Shown here: in pieces, positions 51,201 through 61,960 of the stretch
Layout: each line of letters opens with the position of its first letter
Numbering within the stretch: the stretch's first letter is position 1
Assembly: GCF_039414295.1 (NCBI RefSeq)
Contig: NZ_JBCITM010000010.1
Location: 1 to 64,000, forward strand
Source: Anoxynatronum sibiricum
GTDB taxonomy: Bacteria; Bacillota; Clostridia; Peptostreptococcales; Tindalliaceae
Length of the DNA stretch: 64,000 nucleotides
Direction of reading: 5' to 3'
Translations under genes and position numbers: made by a program
The notes under the pieces: model-generated
The model's database searches: none
What the model saw: only the letters and a program-made list of their open reading frames with translations
What the model was told of the DNA's origin: nothing

Positions 51201-54200
51201 TCCACGCTCCCGCACGGGGAGCGACGGTAATCTAAAATGCCACGCTTGGAAGTGTGACGTTTCAATCCACGCTCCCGCACGGGGAGCGACGGGGGGATGC
51301 CATGATTGAGTATAAGCCCAACCAGTTTCAATCCACGCTCCCGCACGGGGAGCGACGAGGATTCAGTGAACAGGCAAGCAGGGAAAGGGTGGTTTCAATC
51401 CACGCTCCCGCACGGGGAGCGACTAAAGCAAGGCCTTGACCTTTTTCTTCTGGAACAGGTTTCAATCCACGCTCCCGCACGGGGAGCGACGTTTTATGAT
51501 CCAGATGAAAATGTGGTCGGATTCAGTTTCAATCCACGCTCCCGCACGGGGAGCGACAAAGGACGATTATGACACACAGAAACCTTTGATTGTTTCAATC
51601 CACGCTCCCGCACGGGGAGCGACGCGGTTCACTTCTTTGATGTGGTCCGCTTCAATGTGTTTCAATCCACGCTCCCGCACGGGGAGCGACACCCTACATT
51701 GTCATCAGCCGGATCACCGGCACGTGGTTTCAATCCACGCTCCCGCACGGGGAGCGACGTCGAATACGGGACCGGCGTTTACGCCACGGAAGGTTTCAAT
51801 CCACGCTCCCGCACGGGGAGCGACCACCGGCACTGCTGGAAAACAAAGCCAAAATTCAGTTTCAATCCACGCTCCCGCACGGGGAGCGACCACCGGCACT
51901 GCTGGAAAACAAAGCCAAAATTCAGTTTCAATCCACGCTCCCGCACGGGGAGCGACTTGGGGGCAGCATGACGGTAACTGAGGAGGAAATAGTTTCAATC
52001 CACGCTCCCGCACGGGGAGCGACCATGCCACGCTGCTGCTTCAGGCAGGAGTCCATCCGTTTCAATCCACGCTCCCGCACGGGGAGCGACTTCTAAAGGA
52101 GCGGTAAAATGAGAAAATTTATCAGTTTCAATCCACGCTCCCGCACGGGGAGCGACAGTCAACATCTGAGTTAATTATCGATGCTTTGGATGTTTCAATC
52201 CACGCTCCCGCACGGGGAGCGACTTGATTAAATGGTTCAATTCAGACATACTACAAACGTTTCAATCCACGCTCCCGCACGGGGAGCGACGTCGCGGCCA
52301 CTGGATCAGGACCAGACCAACGGTGTTTTAATCCACGCTCCCGCACGGGGAGCGACTTGGCCGTGGCCCCCATCGCCCTGGTGATCATGGGTTTCAATCC
52401 ACGCTCCCGCACGGGGAGCGACTGAGATCAGATATAGCTGAAGGACTTCCATACCTTGTTTCAATCCACGCTCCCGCACGGGGAGCGACGTGCCACGATG
52501 ACTAACGAGGAACGACTGCAAAAGGTTTCAATCCACGTTCCCGCACGGGGAGCGACGCTACAGCGAACGCTCCTACTACTTCGCCATCATTGTTTCAATC
52601 CACGCTCCCGCACGGGGAGCGACAACATCAAGGTCCACGTTGATGGCAATGAGAATATGTTTCAATCCACGCTCCCGCACGGGGAGCGACGCGATAGCAA
52701 TCAAGCATTCGCCGAAGTGCTTTGTGTTTCAATCCACGCTCCCGCACGGGGAGCGACCGGGATTGGTCAGATTGATGCAGGCATTGAACTGGTTTCAATC
52801 CACGCTCCCGCACGGGGAGCGACTGCCATCGAATGTGCCTTCCTCGGTGTCCATGTAGTTTCAATCCACGCTCCCGCACGGGGAGCGACCAAACATTCAC
52901 GGGGTGGGCGGTGACGGGTGAAGGGTTTCAATCCACGCTCCCGCACGGGGAGCGACCCGGGATCAGCAGAACCGCATCCCGGCTGTCAAGGTTTCAATCC
53001 ACGCTCCCGCACGGGGAGCGACAGAAAGGAGGATCACATGGATAAAATTGTTTCAGTTTCAATCCACGCTCCCGCACGGGGAGCGACGTATCGTCATGGA
53101 AAAGTGGGAAATGCCGTCGGAAGTTTCAATCCACGCTCCCGCACGGGGAGCGACCGAGCCGTATGCTGCCGGGCGGCTGCGGATCTATGTTTCAATCCAC
53201 GCTCCCGCACGGGGAGCGACTTAACAAATTGGTTTTGTTGTTGCTCCCTTAAAGTTTCAATCCACGCTCCCGCACGGGGAGCGACTTAACAAATTGGTTT
53301 TGTTGTTGCTCCCTTAAAGTTTCAATCCACGCTCCCGCACGGGGAGCGACGCCGTAAAGCCAATAACACAACCCTTCCCAGCATGTTTCAATCCACGCTC
53401 CCGCACGGGGAGCGACGAATTCGATAGCTTTTTAGTCATTGCATGTGACCGTTTCAATCCACGCTCCCGCACGGGGAGCGACGCACCATTGATGAAGGGG
53501 ACACCTCAGACATCCAGTTTCAATCCACGCTCCCGCACGGGGAGCGACGTGGAGGCACTTTTTGTCATCGTTGACAAGGAAAAGTTTCAATCCACGCTCC
53601 CGCACGGGGAGCGACGCAGAGAGCACGAAGCAGCACATCGACGGCATCGAGTTTCAATCCACGCTCCCGCACGGGGAGCGACAACAGCCAGTGGTTGGCG
53701 CTGGGGCTGTACTCAGGTTTCAATCCACGCTCCCGCACGGGGAGCGACCTGGTGGGGCATGACCAGTACATTCTCAAGTTTGAGTTTCAATCCACGCTCC
53801 CGCACGGGGAGCGACCCTGTCGTCCATTCAGGCCGCACCAAAGTCAACAGCGTTTCAATCCACGCTCCCGCACGGGGAGCGACGGTTTGACAGGAACGGT
53901 GAACCCGTCATGAAGATGTTTCAATCCACGCTCCCGCACGGGGAGCGACTTCTTCATCAACGATTCCCAGGCGTTTTTCCTTGTTTCAATCCACGCTCCC
54001 GCACGGGGAGCGACTGGTGGGGCATGACCAGTACATTCTCAAGTTTGATGTTTCAATCCACGCTCCCGCACGGGGAGCGACTTTACAGATGGCCGGGAAG
54101 TGATGACAGCCATCAGTTTCAATCCACGCTCCCGCACGGGGAGCGACGTATCGACTGATAGTATGGCAAACAGCATCAATCGTTTCAATCCACGCTCCCG

Positions 54201-57200
54201 CACGGGGAGCGACCTCATTAATTCTACACATAATTATAGCCGATTAAGTTTCAATCCACGCTCCCGCACGGGGAGCGACTTGAAGAACTTATCAATTCTC
54301 TCTCCACATATCCAGTTTCAATCCACGCTCCCGCACGGGGAGCGACCTAAAATGACGTATCAGGAATTGCAGAACATAAAGTTTCAATCCACGCTCCCGC
54401 ACGGGGAGCGACTCAACATTGACGACCGCATCAGCAAGGCCCACCGGGTTTCAATCCACGCTCCCGCACGGGGAGCGACTCTCTGAACAGTGACCTGCCT
54501 TTATGCCCAAAAAGTTTCAATCCACGCTCCCGCACGGGGAGCGACACAAGGGCGGCAGGCCGTTGGCATTTAAGTCCGAAGTTTCAATCCACGCTCCCGC
54601 ACGGGGAGCGACGTCGGCACCTTCAAAGAATATCTTTGAGCCGGTAGGTTTCAATCCACGCTCCCGCACGGGGAGCGACCGGTTCACTTCTTTAATGTGA
54701 TCTGCTTCAATGTGTTTCAATCCACGCTCCCGCACGGGGAGCGACTTTCTTCCATGCGTTCACCGTTTGTTCTGACACGTGTTTCAATCCACGCTCCCGC
54801 ACGGGGAGCGACCAGGGTGAAATTATTGACTTATCTATCGACGAAATGTTTCAATCCACGCTCCCGCACGGGGAGCGACTCGATGAGATATACGGCGTTA
54901 AATTACCCCTTGACGTTTCAATCCACGCTCCCGCACGGGGAGCGACTTTTGTTGTTTTTTCACTTCGTCTTTCTCTGTCAGTTTCAATCCACGCTCCCGC
55001 ACGGGGAGCGACGCTCTGTAATACCCTTTATCGTCTATGTCTAAACGTTTCAATCCACGCTCCCGCACGGGGAGCGACGAGCGCCCGTTTTCTGCTTAAA
55101 ACCACCGATCTGGAGTTTCAATCCACGCTCCCGCACGGGGAGCGACGTACGATCCGGAAGTAAGGCGAAACGCAGAAACAGGTTTCAATCCACGCTCCCG
55201 CACGGGGAGCGACATGCGCAAATAGTTGAGGACTACCGAAGCACCGAGTTTCAATCCACGCTCCCGCACGGGGAGCGACGGACAGAGAGGTTCTGCTGCA
55301 GAAGATTTTTAGAGTTTCAATCCACGCTCCCGCACGGGGAGCGACCGGAAGACCTGCTGCGAGATGAAAGCTTTATCGAGTTTCAATCCACGCTCCCGCA
55401 CGGGGAGCGACGGTGGGGCATGACCAGTACATTCTCAAGTTTGATGTTTCAATCCACGCTCCCGCACGGGGAGCGACTAAGCGGTACTGGGTGGCGTCGT
55501 TGATGGATTTGGTTTCAATCCACGCTCCCGCACGGGGAGCGACGCCCCAGCGCCAACCACTGGCTGTTAGTTGTTAAGTTTCAATCCACGCTCCCGCACG
55601 GGGAGCGACTAGGGCAGACGCGCGAAACGTCTGCCCGTTGGTTGTTTCAATCCACGCTCCCGCACGGGGAGCGACTAATGCACCTAGAGCACGAAACCGG
55701 GTGGATATGGGTTTCAATCCACGCTCCCGCACGGGGAGCGACTCAGGGGGACCCGGGGCCCAAAGGCGACACGGGAGTTTCAATCCACGCTCCCGCACGG
55801 GGAGCGACAAACGGATCGGAAACCGATTCAAGTTCATCATCGAGTTTCAATCCACGCTCCCGCACGGGGAGCGACGTACTGGATTCTGATTCAAGCCGTT
55901 CTCATCCTGAGTTTCAATCCACGCTCCCGCACGGGGAGCGACGAAATATCGACTATATTCAATTCGCGTGATTGGTCGTTTCAATCCACGCTCCCGCACG
56001 GGGAGCGACCCACCGTTTAAGATAGATTTTACAATCACGTACTGTTTCAATCCACGCTCCCGCACGGGGAGCGACTGAAATAGTCGCCCCCTCCACCGCT
56101 TGTGCCTCCTGTTTCAATCCACGCTCCCGCACGGGGAGCGACGCAACGGCTGACTCACTCAGTCGCACAAGCGGAGGGTTTCAATCCACGCTCCCGCACG
56201 GGGAGCGACGCGGATACCACCGAGAAAAGAGAGCCAATCTCCACGTTTCAATCCACGCTCCCGCACGGGGAGCGACGATAGCGGCTTTCATCGAGTCACC
56301 TCCAATCAAAGTTTCAATCCACGCTCCCGCACGGGGAGCGACCTCATTTTTTTATGCACAAGATCAAAAAGATTTCGTGTTTCAATCCACGCTCCCGCAC
56401 GGGGAGCGACCACTCTCTCAGATAACCCCACCATCACGGTGGAGGTTTCAATCCACGCTCCCGCACGGGGAGCGACTTCAAATAAAAGTGATCAATGATT
56501 TCTACGATGATGTTTCAATCCACGCTCCCGCACGGGGAGCGACCTGCTGGTACGATGGCATGAATCACCCGCCATGCTGGTTTCAATCCACGCTCCCGCA
56601 CGGGGAGCGACCCTAAAGACTGCCACCGGGCACGACTGGGAGAAAGTTTCAATCCACGCTCCCGCACGGGGAGCGACCGCACCTGACCCAGGTACTGGCA
56701 AGACGGCCAAACGTTTCAATCCACGCTCCCGCACGGGGAGCGACAGGCTCATAATACTGATTAACAACAAGCTCCATAGTTTCAATCCACGCTCCCGCAC
56801 GGGGAGCGACGGAAATGGCTTTAGATAATCGATTGCAAAGGGTAGTTTCAATCCACGCTCCCGCACGGGGAGCGACGGCACAAAGAGAGCTGGACCACCA
56901 CATCATGACAGTTTCAATCCACGCTCCCGCACGGGGAGCGACGTGATCCTCCTTTTTATTGGTCTGCGATTTGCAGGTTTCAATCCACGCTCCCGCACGG
57001 GGAGCGACCCAGCGGGAAAAGCACCTACGTAAAGGAAAAAATGTTTCAATCCACGCTCCCGCACGGGGAGCGACGCCAACGGATACGAGCGCAGTTCCCA
57101 GTCCATATGTTTCAATCCACGCTCCCGCACGGGGAGCGACCTGGACGTACCAGATGAAAAAGGCCACCAGGCTTGTTTCAATCCACGCTCCCGCACGGGG

Positions 57201-58467
57201 AGCGACGCAAAGGTTATCCATGTGTTAGGTGCGATATGGGTTTCAATCCACGCTCCCGCACGGGGAGCGACCTGGCCGTTTATGACGATGTTGCCCACCG
57301 CCAGAAGTTTCAATCCACGCTCCCGCACGGGGAGCGACGCACCGCCCGCGCCACCAATGGCCACGAATCCCTGTTTCAATCCACGCTCCCGCACGGGGAG
57401 CGACCGCCGGGCGGCGCAGGTATGTCAGGCAATATTTGAGTTTCAATCCACGCTCCCGCACGGGGAGCGACAGTGTTGAGCATGGTATAAGATGGTTACA
57501 GGGCCAGTTTCAATCCACGCTCCCGCACGGGGAGCGACGATAGGCCGGGAGCTGGTCACCGCCGACAGTGCTGTTTCAATCCACGCTCCCGCACGGGGAG
57601 CGACGCCGAGTACATGAAAGCACAAACCGGGGTACAGTCTGTTTCAATCCACGCTCCCGCACGGGGAGCGACAACTAGCGCGATTTTACCAAAGGGACAC
57701 TGGCGAGTTTCAATCCACGCTCCCGCACGGGGAGCGACAAACGCAAATATTGAGGATTTAGATGCAACAGTCGTTTCAATCCACGCTCCCGCACGGGGAG
57801 CGACAAGGGGCGTGCATGGAATACGAGTACGCCTGTCGAGTTTCAATCCACGCTCCCGCACGGGGAGCGACCTACCATCAATTTTGTACCAGCGTCAAAG
57901 GTTGTGTTTCAATCCACGCTCCCGCACGGGGAGCGACCCGGGGCCGATGTGTATGAGATTGTCATGGACGACGTTTCAATCCACGCTCCCGCACGGGGAG
58001 CGACGCTCACTATGTGTGGTAAGATAGTGTCAAAGACTGTTTCAATCCACGCTCCCGCACGGGGAGCGACAAAAACACAAAACTTTATTTCGCACGAAGG
58101 GCAAGTTTCAATCCACGCTCCCGCACGGGGAGCGACATACCCACCCATGTAGGCGTGTTCATATCCTATTGTTTCAATCCACGCTCCCGCACGGGGAGCG
58201 ACGTATATTTTACAGAGGAGGCCAACCAATGAAAAAGTTTCAATCCACGCTCCCGCACGGGGAGCGACGCAAACTGTCCATCAATACCCCTGGCGGCATT
58301 GTCGTTTCAATCCACGCTCCCGCACGGGGAGCGACGAAAAAGTGAAGCGGGAAGGGGCAAAACATCATGTTTCAATCCACGCTCCCGCACGGGGAGCGAC
58401 AATCAATTCAGCCCAAGTCAGACCTATGGGTGTTTGTTTCAATCCACGCTCCCGCACGGGGAGCGAC
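48207..58467 (-). CRISPR. Type I-C CRISPR array, 155 repeats
   Basis: I located 155 copies of a 32-bp repeat (minus-strand form GTCGCTCCCCGTGC...GTGGATTGAAAC) with 154 spacers of 33-36 bp, mean period 66.4 bp. The partially palindromic GCTCCCCGTGCGGGAGC core and the ATTGAAAC end are typical of type I-C. The cas genes and leader lie at the high-coordinate end, so transcription is on the minus strand and the oldest repeats are near 48207. The terminal repeat there has one change (CAATCTACGC). Two internal repeats also differ: 52325 (GTTTTAATCC) and 52525 (CACGTTCCCG). The count was made by hand. Open frames inside the array are artefacts of the repeat. Confidence 0.99.
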
Positions 58468-58637
58468 AGTATTTCTATCTAGTTAAGCATTTTCAATGGT
58501 TCTACAACTACTTTCCGCGAACTGTTTTCTTTCTGTGTTGAAACGCTCTTTAATGATAGTTAATTTTCGCTGTCATGTGGCATTTCCAGCTTGTGCGAAC
58601 AAACCGGTAATTACATGGGCGCTTCAGGTTCGCAACG
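58468..58637 (-). promoter_or_regulatory. CRISPR leader
   Basis: The 170-bp AT-rich non-coding stretch between cas2 and the first repeat is where new spacers are inserted and where the array promoter must lie. The leader-proximal minus-strand end reads TTGAAAATGCTTAACTAG just before the first repeat. I cannot assign promoter boxes with confidence. Confidence 0.75.
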
Positions 58638-58928
58638 TCAAAAAATCATGGTACCTTCTGGATCATAAGCTTCTTTGGCACCAACATGTTCCACCCTGTT
58701 TTTCCAGTTTTTACCCAAAAAGTAGTAACGCAGACTGTCTTTTTCAGGGTCAATTTCATTTTCCAACATGTCTTTAAACTTTGCAAATTCTGTTGGATCC
58801 AGAAGGCATTCGAAAACAGAATTCTGGACCCGTTGGCCATAGTTAACGCACGTTTTCGCCACCATCCTCAGCCGCTTTCTGCCTGCTGCATCTTCTGTGT
58901 TAACATCATAGGTCACTAATACCATCAT
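58638..58928 (-). CDS. cas2: CRISPR-associated endonuclease Cas2
   Basis: Cas2 forms the core of the Cas1-Cas2 spacer integrase. The 96-residue ferredoxin-like protein begins MMVLVTYDVNTED, with the conserved aspartate of the first strand, and contains GQRVQNSVFECLLDPTEFAKF, the usual type I-C Cas2 sequence. It is the last gene of the cas operon, 11 bases after cas1 and directly before the leader. Confidence 0.97.
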   Translation of the reverse strand: MMVLVTYDVNTEDAAGRKRLRMVAKTCVNYGQRVQNSVFECLLDPTEFAKFKDMLENEIDPEKDSLRYYFLGKNWKNRVEHVGAKEAYDPEGTMIF

Positions 58929-58939
58929 GACTGATCATC

Positions 58940-59971
58940 CTAACTCATCCGATAGGGTGGATAGAGGTCTAAATCTCCTCTGATGCAACGAGCCATTAAA
59001 AGTGCCTGGCAGTAGGGCAATAGCCCAATTTCAACTTTTTCCTGCATATATGGATGGTGCACCTGTTGTTGCTTTCTTTTTTGCCAGGCATCAATCACTG
59101 TTTTTCGGGAATCCTCTTTCAGGAGAAAAGCACCTGTTTCTTTTTCAATAAAATCCTTCGGGGATACCAGCCTGTTGTTGATCAGAGACAGTGCCAGCCG
59201 ATCGGCCATGTAAGGCCTCAGCTCTTCCATGATGTCCAGGGCCAGGCTGGCTCTGCCTGGGCGCAGACGATGCAGAAATCCAACTTGCGAGTCTAAACCG
59301 ACGGTTTCAAGGGCAGACGCACAGTCATGTGTCAACATGCTGTAGAGGAATGATAATAGGGCGTTGACTCTGTCCATGGGTGGCCGCCGACTTCTGCCTT
59401 CAAAAGAAAAGTCCTGCTTCTGTTGAAGGATCAGATGACGAAAAACACTAAAGTACTGTCGCGCCCCGTCACCCTCTATTCCCCGAAGCTCGTCCAACGA
59501 TGTTGCGTTGAGAACTTTTGGCATCAATAGTTTTAGGTGGTTGGCAGTTGATTCCACTGAGGGTACGCCTGGATCTGATTTGTAATCACGGGTAAACCGA
59601 TTCAGAACAGCTCTTGCATTGGTCAATTTCCCAACAATCACGCTTTTGCTGATCGCCACACTGTCGTCTTCACTGTCGTGCATCTCGTATTGTCTTTTTC
59701 GCAACAGGACGTTTCCCTTACCAGCAGGAGTCACCCGGGCCAACAGCCGGGCATTAGTGGTGTGAAAGGCCAGCGACACACCTCTTTCGGCACACAGATT
59801 CATGAGCGCCGGACTGGCCCCGGTATAACCCATGGTCACAATGCTTTCAAGATTATGGATGGGAACCCGGAACCGGATCTCATCATCCACTCGAATGACG
59901 ACATTTTCCCCCTCTTTGCCAAGATGGGCATCAGAGGAAGTCACATAAAGGGTGTTTAGCAATTTTCGCAT
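58940..59971 (-). CDS. cas1: CRISPR-associated endonuclease Cas1 (type I-C)
   Basis: The integrase subunit that inserts spacers at the leader end. The 343-residue protein has an N-terminal beta domain (MRKLLNTLYVTSSDAHLGKEGENVV) and a helical catalytic domain. The metal ligands are visible as the glutamate in RGIEGDGARQYF, the histidine in GFLHRLRPGRASLALDIMEELRP, and the acidic residues after it. Its length and sequence fit subtype I-C. Confidence 0.97.
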   Translation of the reverse strand: MRKLLNTLYVTSSDAHLGKEGENVVIRVDDEIRFRVPIHNLESIVTMGYTGASPALMNLCAERGVSLAFHTTNARLLARVTPAGKGNVLLRKRQYEMHDSEDDSVAISKSVIVGKLTNARAVLNRFTRDYKSDPGVPSVESTANHLKLLMPKVLNATSLDELRGIEGDGARQYFSVFRHLILQQKQDFSFEGRSRRPPMDRVNALLSFLYSMLTHDCASALETVGLDSQVGFLHRLRPGRASLALDIMEELRPYMADRLALSLINNRLVSPKDFIEKETGAFLLKEDSRKTVIDAWQKRKQQQVHHPYMQEKVEIGLLPYCQALLMARCIRGDLDLYPPYRMS

Positions 59972-60013
59972 CTTCTCACCTGCCTTTTGTCCCCTTAATC
60001 CATCTTTGCGTCT

Positions 60014-60670
60014 TTAATCCATCAGTGTTTGGAGGTATTTCGCCACCGACTGACGTTTCGCCAGCTTCGGCATGCAATGTTGATACAGGCTGCAGTTGTC
60101 GCAGGCTTTTTTGTACTCGGGAGCAGGCAACCGTCCTTTTTCAAAGCAATCATACATGGCATTGGCGGTTTCAATGGTTTTTTGTCTAAGAAGTGAACTT
60201 AACGTCACCATTTCCCGTCGTCTTGTTTTTCCATAAAAGAGATGCCCTTCTGCTACCGGTATGTTAAATGTTTCTTCCAGGCACATTCCCTGCGCACACA
60301 ACTGAAGTCGGTCCCAGTCGTTGATCTTTTTCTGTCCATGTTTGTATTCCACGGGCAATGGTTGCCATAAACCGGTTTTTCCTTTCAGCACGACCCCCTT
60401 CTCACCCCTATGGTACTCCACCACATCTGCCGTGCCATAAAGCTTTAGTCTGTCTGATCGAACAGGAACCGCCCGGGAGACGTAGATATGCTGTCTGGTT
60501 TCCTGATAAGAAGGATCATCGGCCTTTTGGTGCAGTTTTTGACCACTGTAAGTCAGTACATTATCTTGCCAGACATTTTCCAGGTGAATCAGCGCCCACT
60601 GCCGGGGACAAAAGGCGAAGTGCTGAATACCGCTGAGCATCAGGTATTCTTCTTGTGTGACATGACCCAT
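60014..60670 (-). CDS. cas4: CRISPR-associated exonuclease Cas4
   Basis: Cas4 helps trim prespacers and select those with a correct PAM, working with Cas1-Cas2. The product of about 218 residues has the PD-(D/E)XK nuclease fold and the four iron-sulphur cysteines: one in FAFCPRQWALIH and three in KKACDNCSLYQHCMP. GTADVVEYHRG and PVEYKHGQKKINDWDRLQLCAQ are the catalytic motifs. ATG at 60670, five bases after the cas7 stop, gives the usual N-terminus; an upstream TTG at 60688 is possible. Confidence 0.95.
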   Translation of the reverse strand: MGHVTQEEYLMLSGIQHFAFCPRQWALIHLENVWQDNVLTYSGQKLHQKADDPSYQETRQHIYVSRAVPVRSDRLKLYGTADVVEYHRGEKGVVLKGKTGLWQPLPVEYKHGQKKINDWDRLQLCAQGMCLEETFNIPVAEGHLFYGKTRRREMVTLSSLLRQKTIETANAMYDCFEKGRLPAPEYKKACDNCSLYQHCMPKLAKRQSVAKYLQTLMD

Positions 60671-60674
60671 GGAC

Positions 60675-61529
60675 TCAATTCCCGTCAAGTATTTCCGGTA
60701 CGAGGCCTTCCATTGGTTCTACCTGAATGACATAGTCGTCAATGTCTTTTGGTTCGGTAATGCCTTCTTTCAACGACACCTTCAGCGTGCGGTGCACTTT
60801 GGCGGAAGAATATTGACCGGTGGGGTTACCGTGCTCCCACCAAATCAGCTTATAGAGCTCCATGCTGCCCTCTGGTCTGGCCGAAGATGCATCGTTGTCA
60901 AAAAGATGGATCAACGCCTCTTTCATCAGCAGTGCATCTTCCTGAGAAAAACCTGTTCTGGTGGCCAGCTGGGGATTAATGCTGCCATAGAAAACATACG
61001 CCCCATGGTCGACGCGGTGTTTCATACCCATGGTGTCAGATCCTCTTTTGCTTCCATCCCCTTCACTGCTGACACTCTTGGTAATCTGAACCGTGGATGC
61101 GTTGACAGGCAGCACACTAAAGGCCGGATGAATGGAGACAGGGCCTCTGATCCCTTCTGATACGCCTTTGGCTTCAGACCCTTTAAAAGCAAAGAGCTGG
61201 CCAAAAGCACGGACATCATACCACTTTTCGCAGGAAAGTTTTCTCAGCAGCGCTTTGTCTTTAAACGCTTCTTTCGGCAGTTCACCGGTAGCCCTGCTGT
61301 AAAGACTGGGATACTCGTCGAATTTATAGTCGTCGGACTGGACAAAAATCCCCTGGCCCTTCTCCAATAACCGGTTTCTGATCTTGCGTTTCAGGCAAAC
61401 ATCCGAAATTTCTCCCAGGCCATCATAGGTCACCCGGGGTCGATTGCCGTTCAATGGGTCTCCGTTGGGATTTGCGTTTTTCACCATGATCACTGCTGCA
61501 AAGTCGATTTTGTTTTGAATCACTGCCAT
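60675..61529 (-). CDS. cas7: Cascade backbone protein Cas7 (type I-C, Csd2)
   Basis: Cas7 polymerises along the crRNA to form the backbone of the type I-C effector. The 284-residue protein starts MAVIQNKIDFAAVIMVKNANPNGDPLNGNRPR, the RAMP-type opening of the Csd2 family. It also contains WYDVRAFGQLFAFK and RGPVSIHPAFSVLPV, typical of Cas7c. It begins two bases after cas8c, with GGGGGAG inside the cas8c end. Confidence 0.97.
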   Translation of the reverse strand: MAVIQNKIDFAAVIMVKNANPNGDPLNGNRPRVTYDGLGEISDVCLKRKIRNRLLEKGQGIFVQSDDYKFDEYPSLYSRATGELPKEAFKDKALLRKLSCEKWYDVRAFGQLFAFKGSEAKGVSEGIRGPVSIHPAFSVLPVNASTVQITKSVSSEGDGSKRGSDTMGMKHRVDHGAYVFYGSINPQLATRTGFSQEDALLMKEALIHLFDNDASSARPEGSMELYKLIWWEHGNPTGQYSSAKVHRTLKVSLKEGITEPKDIDDYVIQVEPMEGLVPEILDGN

Positions 61530-61531
61530 TC

Positions 61532-61960
61532 TTATTCTCCCCCTTCAGTTCCTTCAATTGGTTGATCCTGTGATTGACCCTGTGGTTCATCCTGCTGTTG
61601 CTGTTCTTCTGTATTTTTCCAGAGTGCCCGCTTTTGGCAGTGATAACCAAGTAAAAACTCACCCGTCAATTTTTTATCTGAAATAAAGTCATCTGCATCA
61701 AACAACGCCATCACTTCTGTCATGCGGTTGATGAGTCCCTTTCCCTTTGCCCCAAGGCGGGCTTTATAGGGATGCAGCGACAGCTCAATGCTGCGCCAGG
61801 TTGAAAACGGCCTTTCGGAGAAGCGCTGCATGAGTCTCAAGGCATTGGTTTGTCGCTGTTCGCCGCCTTCTTTCAACGCCCACTCTTCCAGATTGTCTGC
61901 CAGTGCCAGTAATCTGCCATAAAGGTAATCCCTTGTCTTCCTGTTTTCTTCCAGTGCCAA
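61532..61960 (-). CDS. cas11c: Probable Cas11c small subunit from an internal start in cas8c
   Basis: Inside cas8c the minus strand reads AGGGAGG-ATATGCA-TTG, a strong Shine-Dalgarno seven bases before an in-frame TTG (61960). Translation from it would give a 142-residue helical protein beginning LALEENRKTRDYLYGRL and sharing the Cas8c C-terminus. Type I-C systems are known to make their Cas11 subunit by internal initiation in cas8c, and this length fits. The start codon choice is inference. Confidence 0.6.
   Translation of the reverse strand: MALEENRKTRDYLYGRLLALADNLEEWALKEGGEQRQTNALRLMQRFSERPFSTWRSIELSLHPYKARLGAKGKGLINRMTEVMALFDADDFISDKKLTGEFLLGYHCQKRALWKNTEEQQQQDEPQGQSQDQPIEGTEGGE

Noticed and set aside
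48207..58467. Dozens of open frames in both directions inside the array, reading as repeated SIHAPARGAT, NPRSRTGSD, STLPHGER, VAPRAGAWIET or SLPVRERGLK peptides.
   Set aside because: They are translations of the 32-bp CRISPR repeat in its different frames; the intervening residues come from spacers. No ribosome sites or conserved ends.
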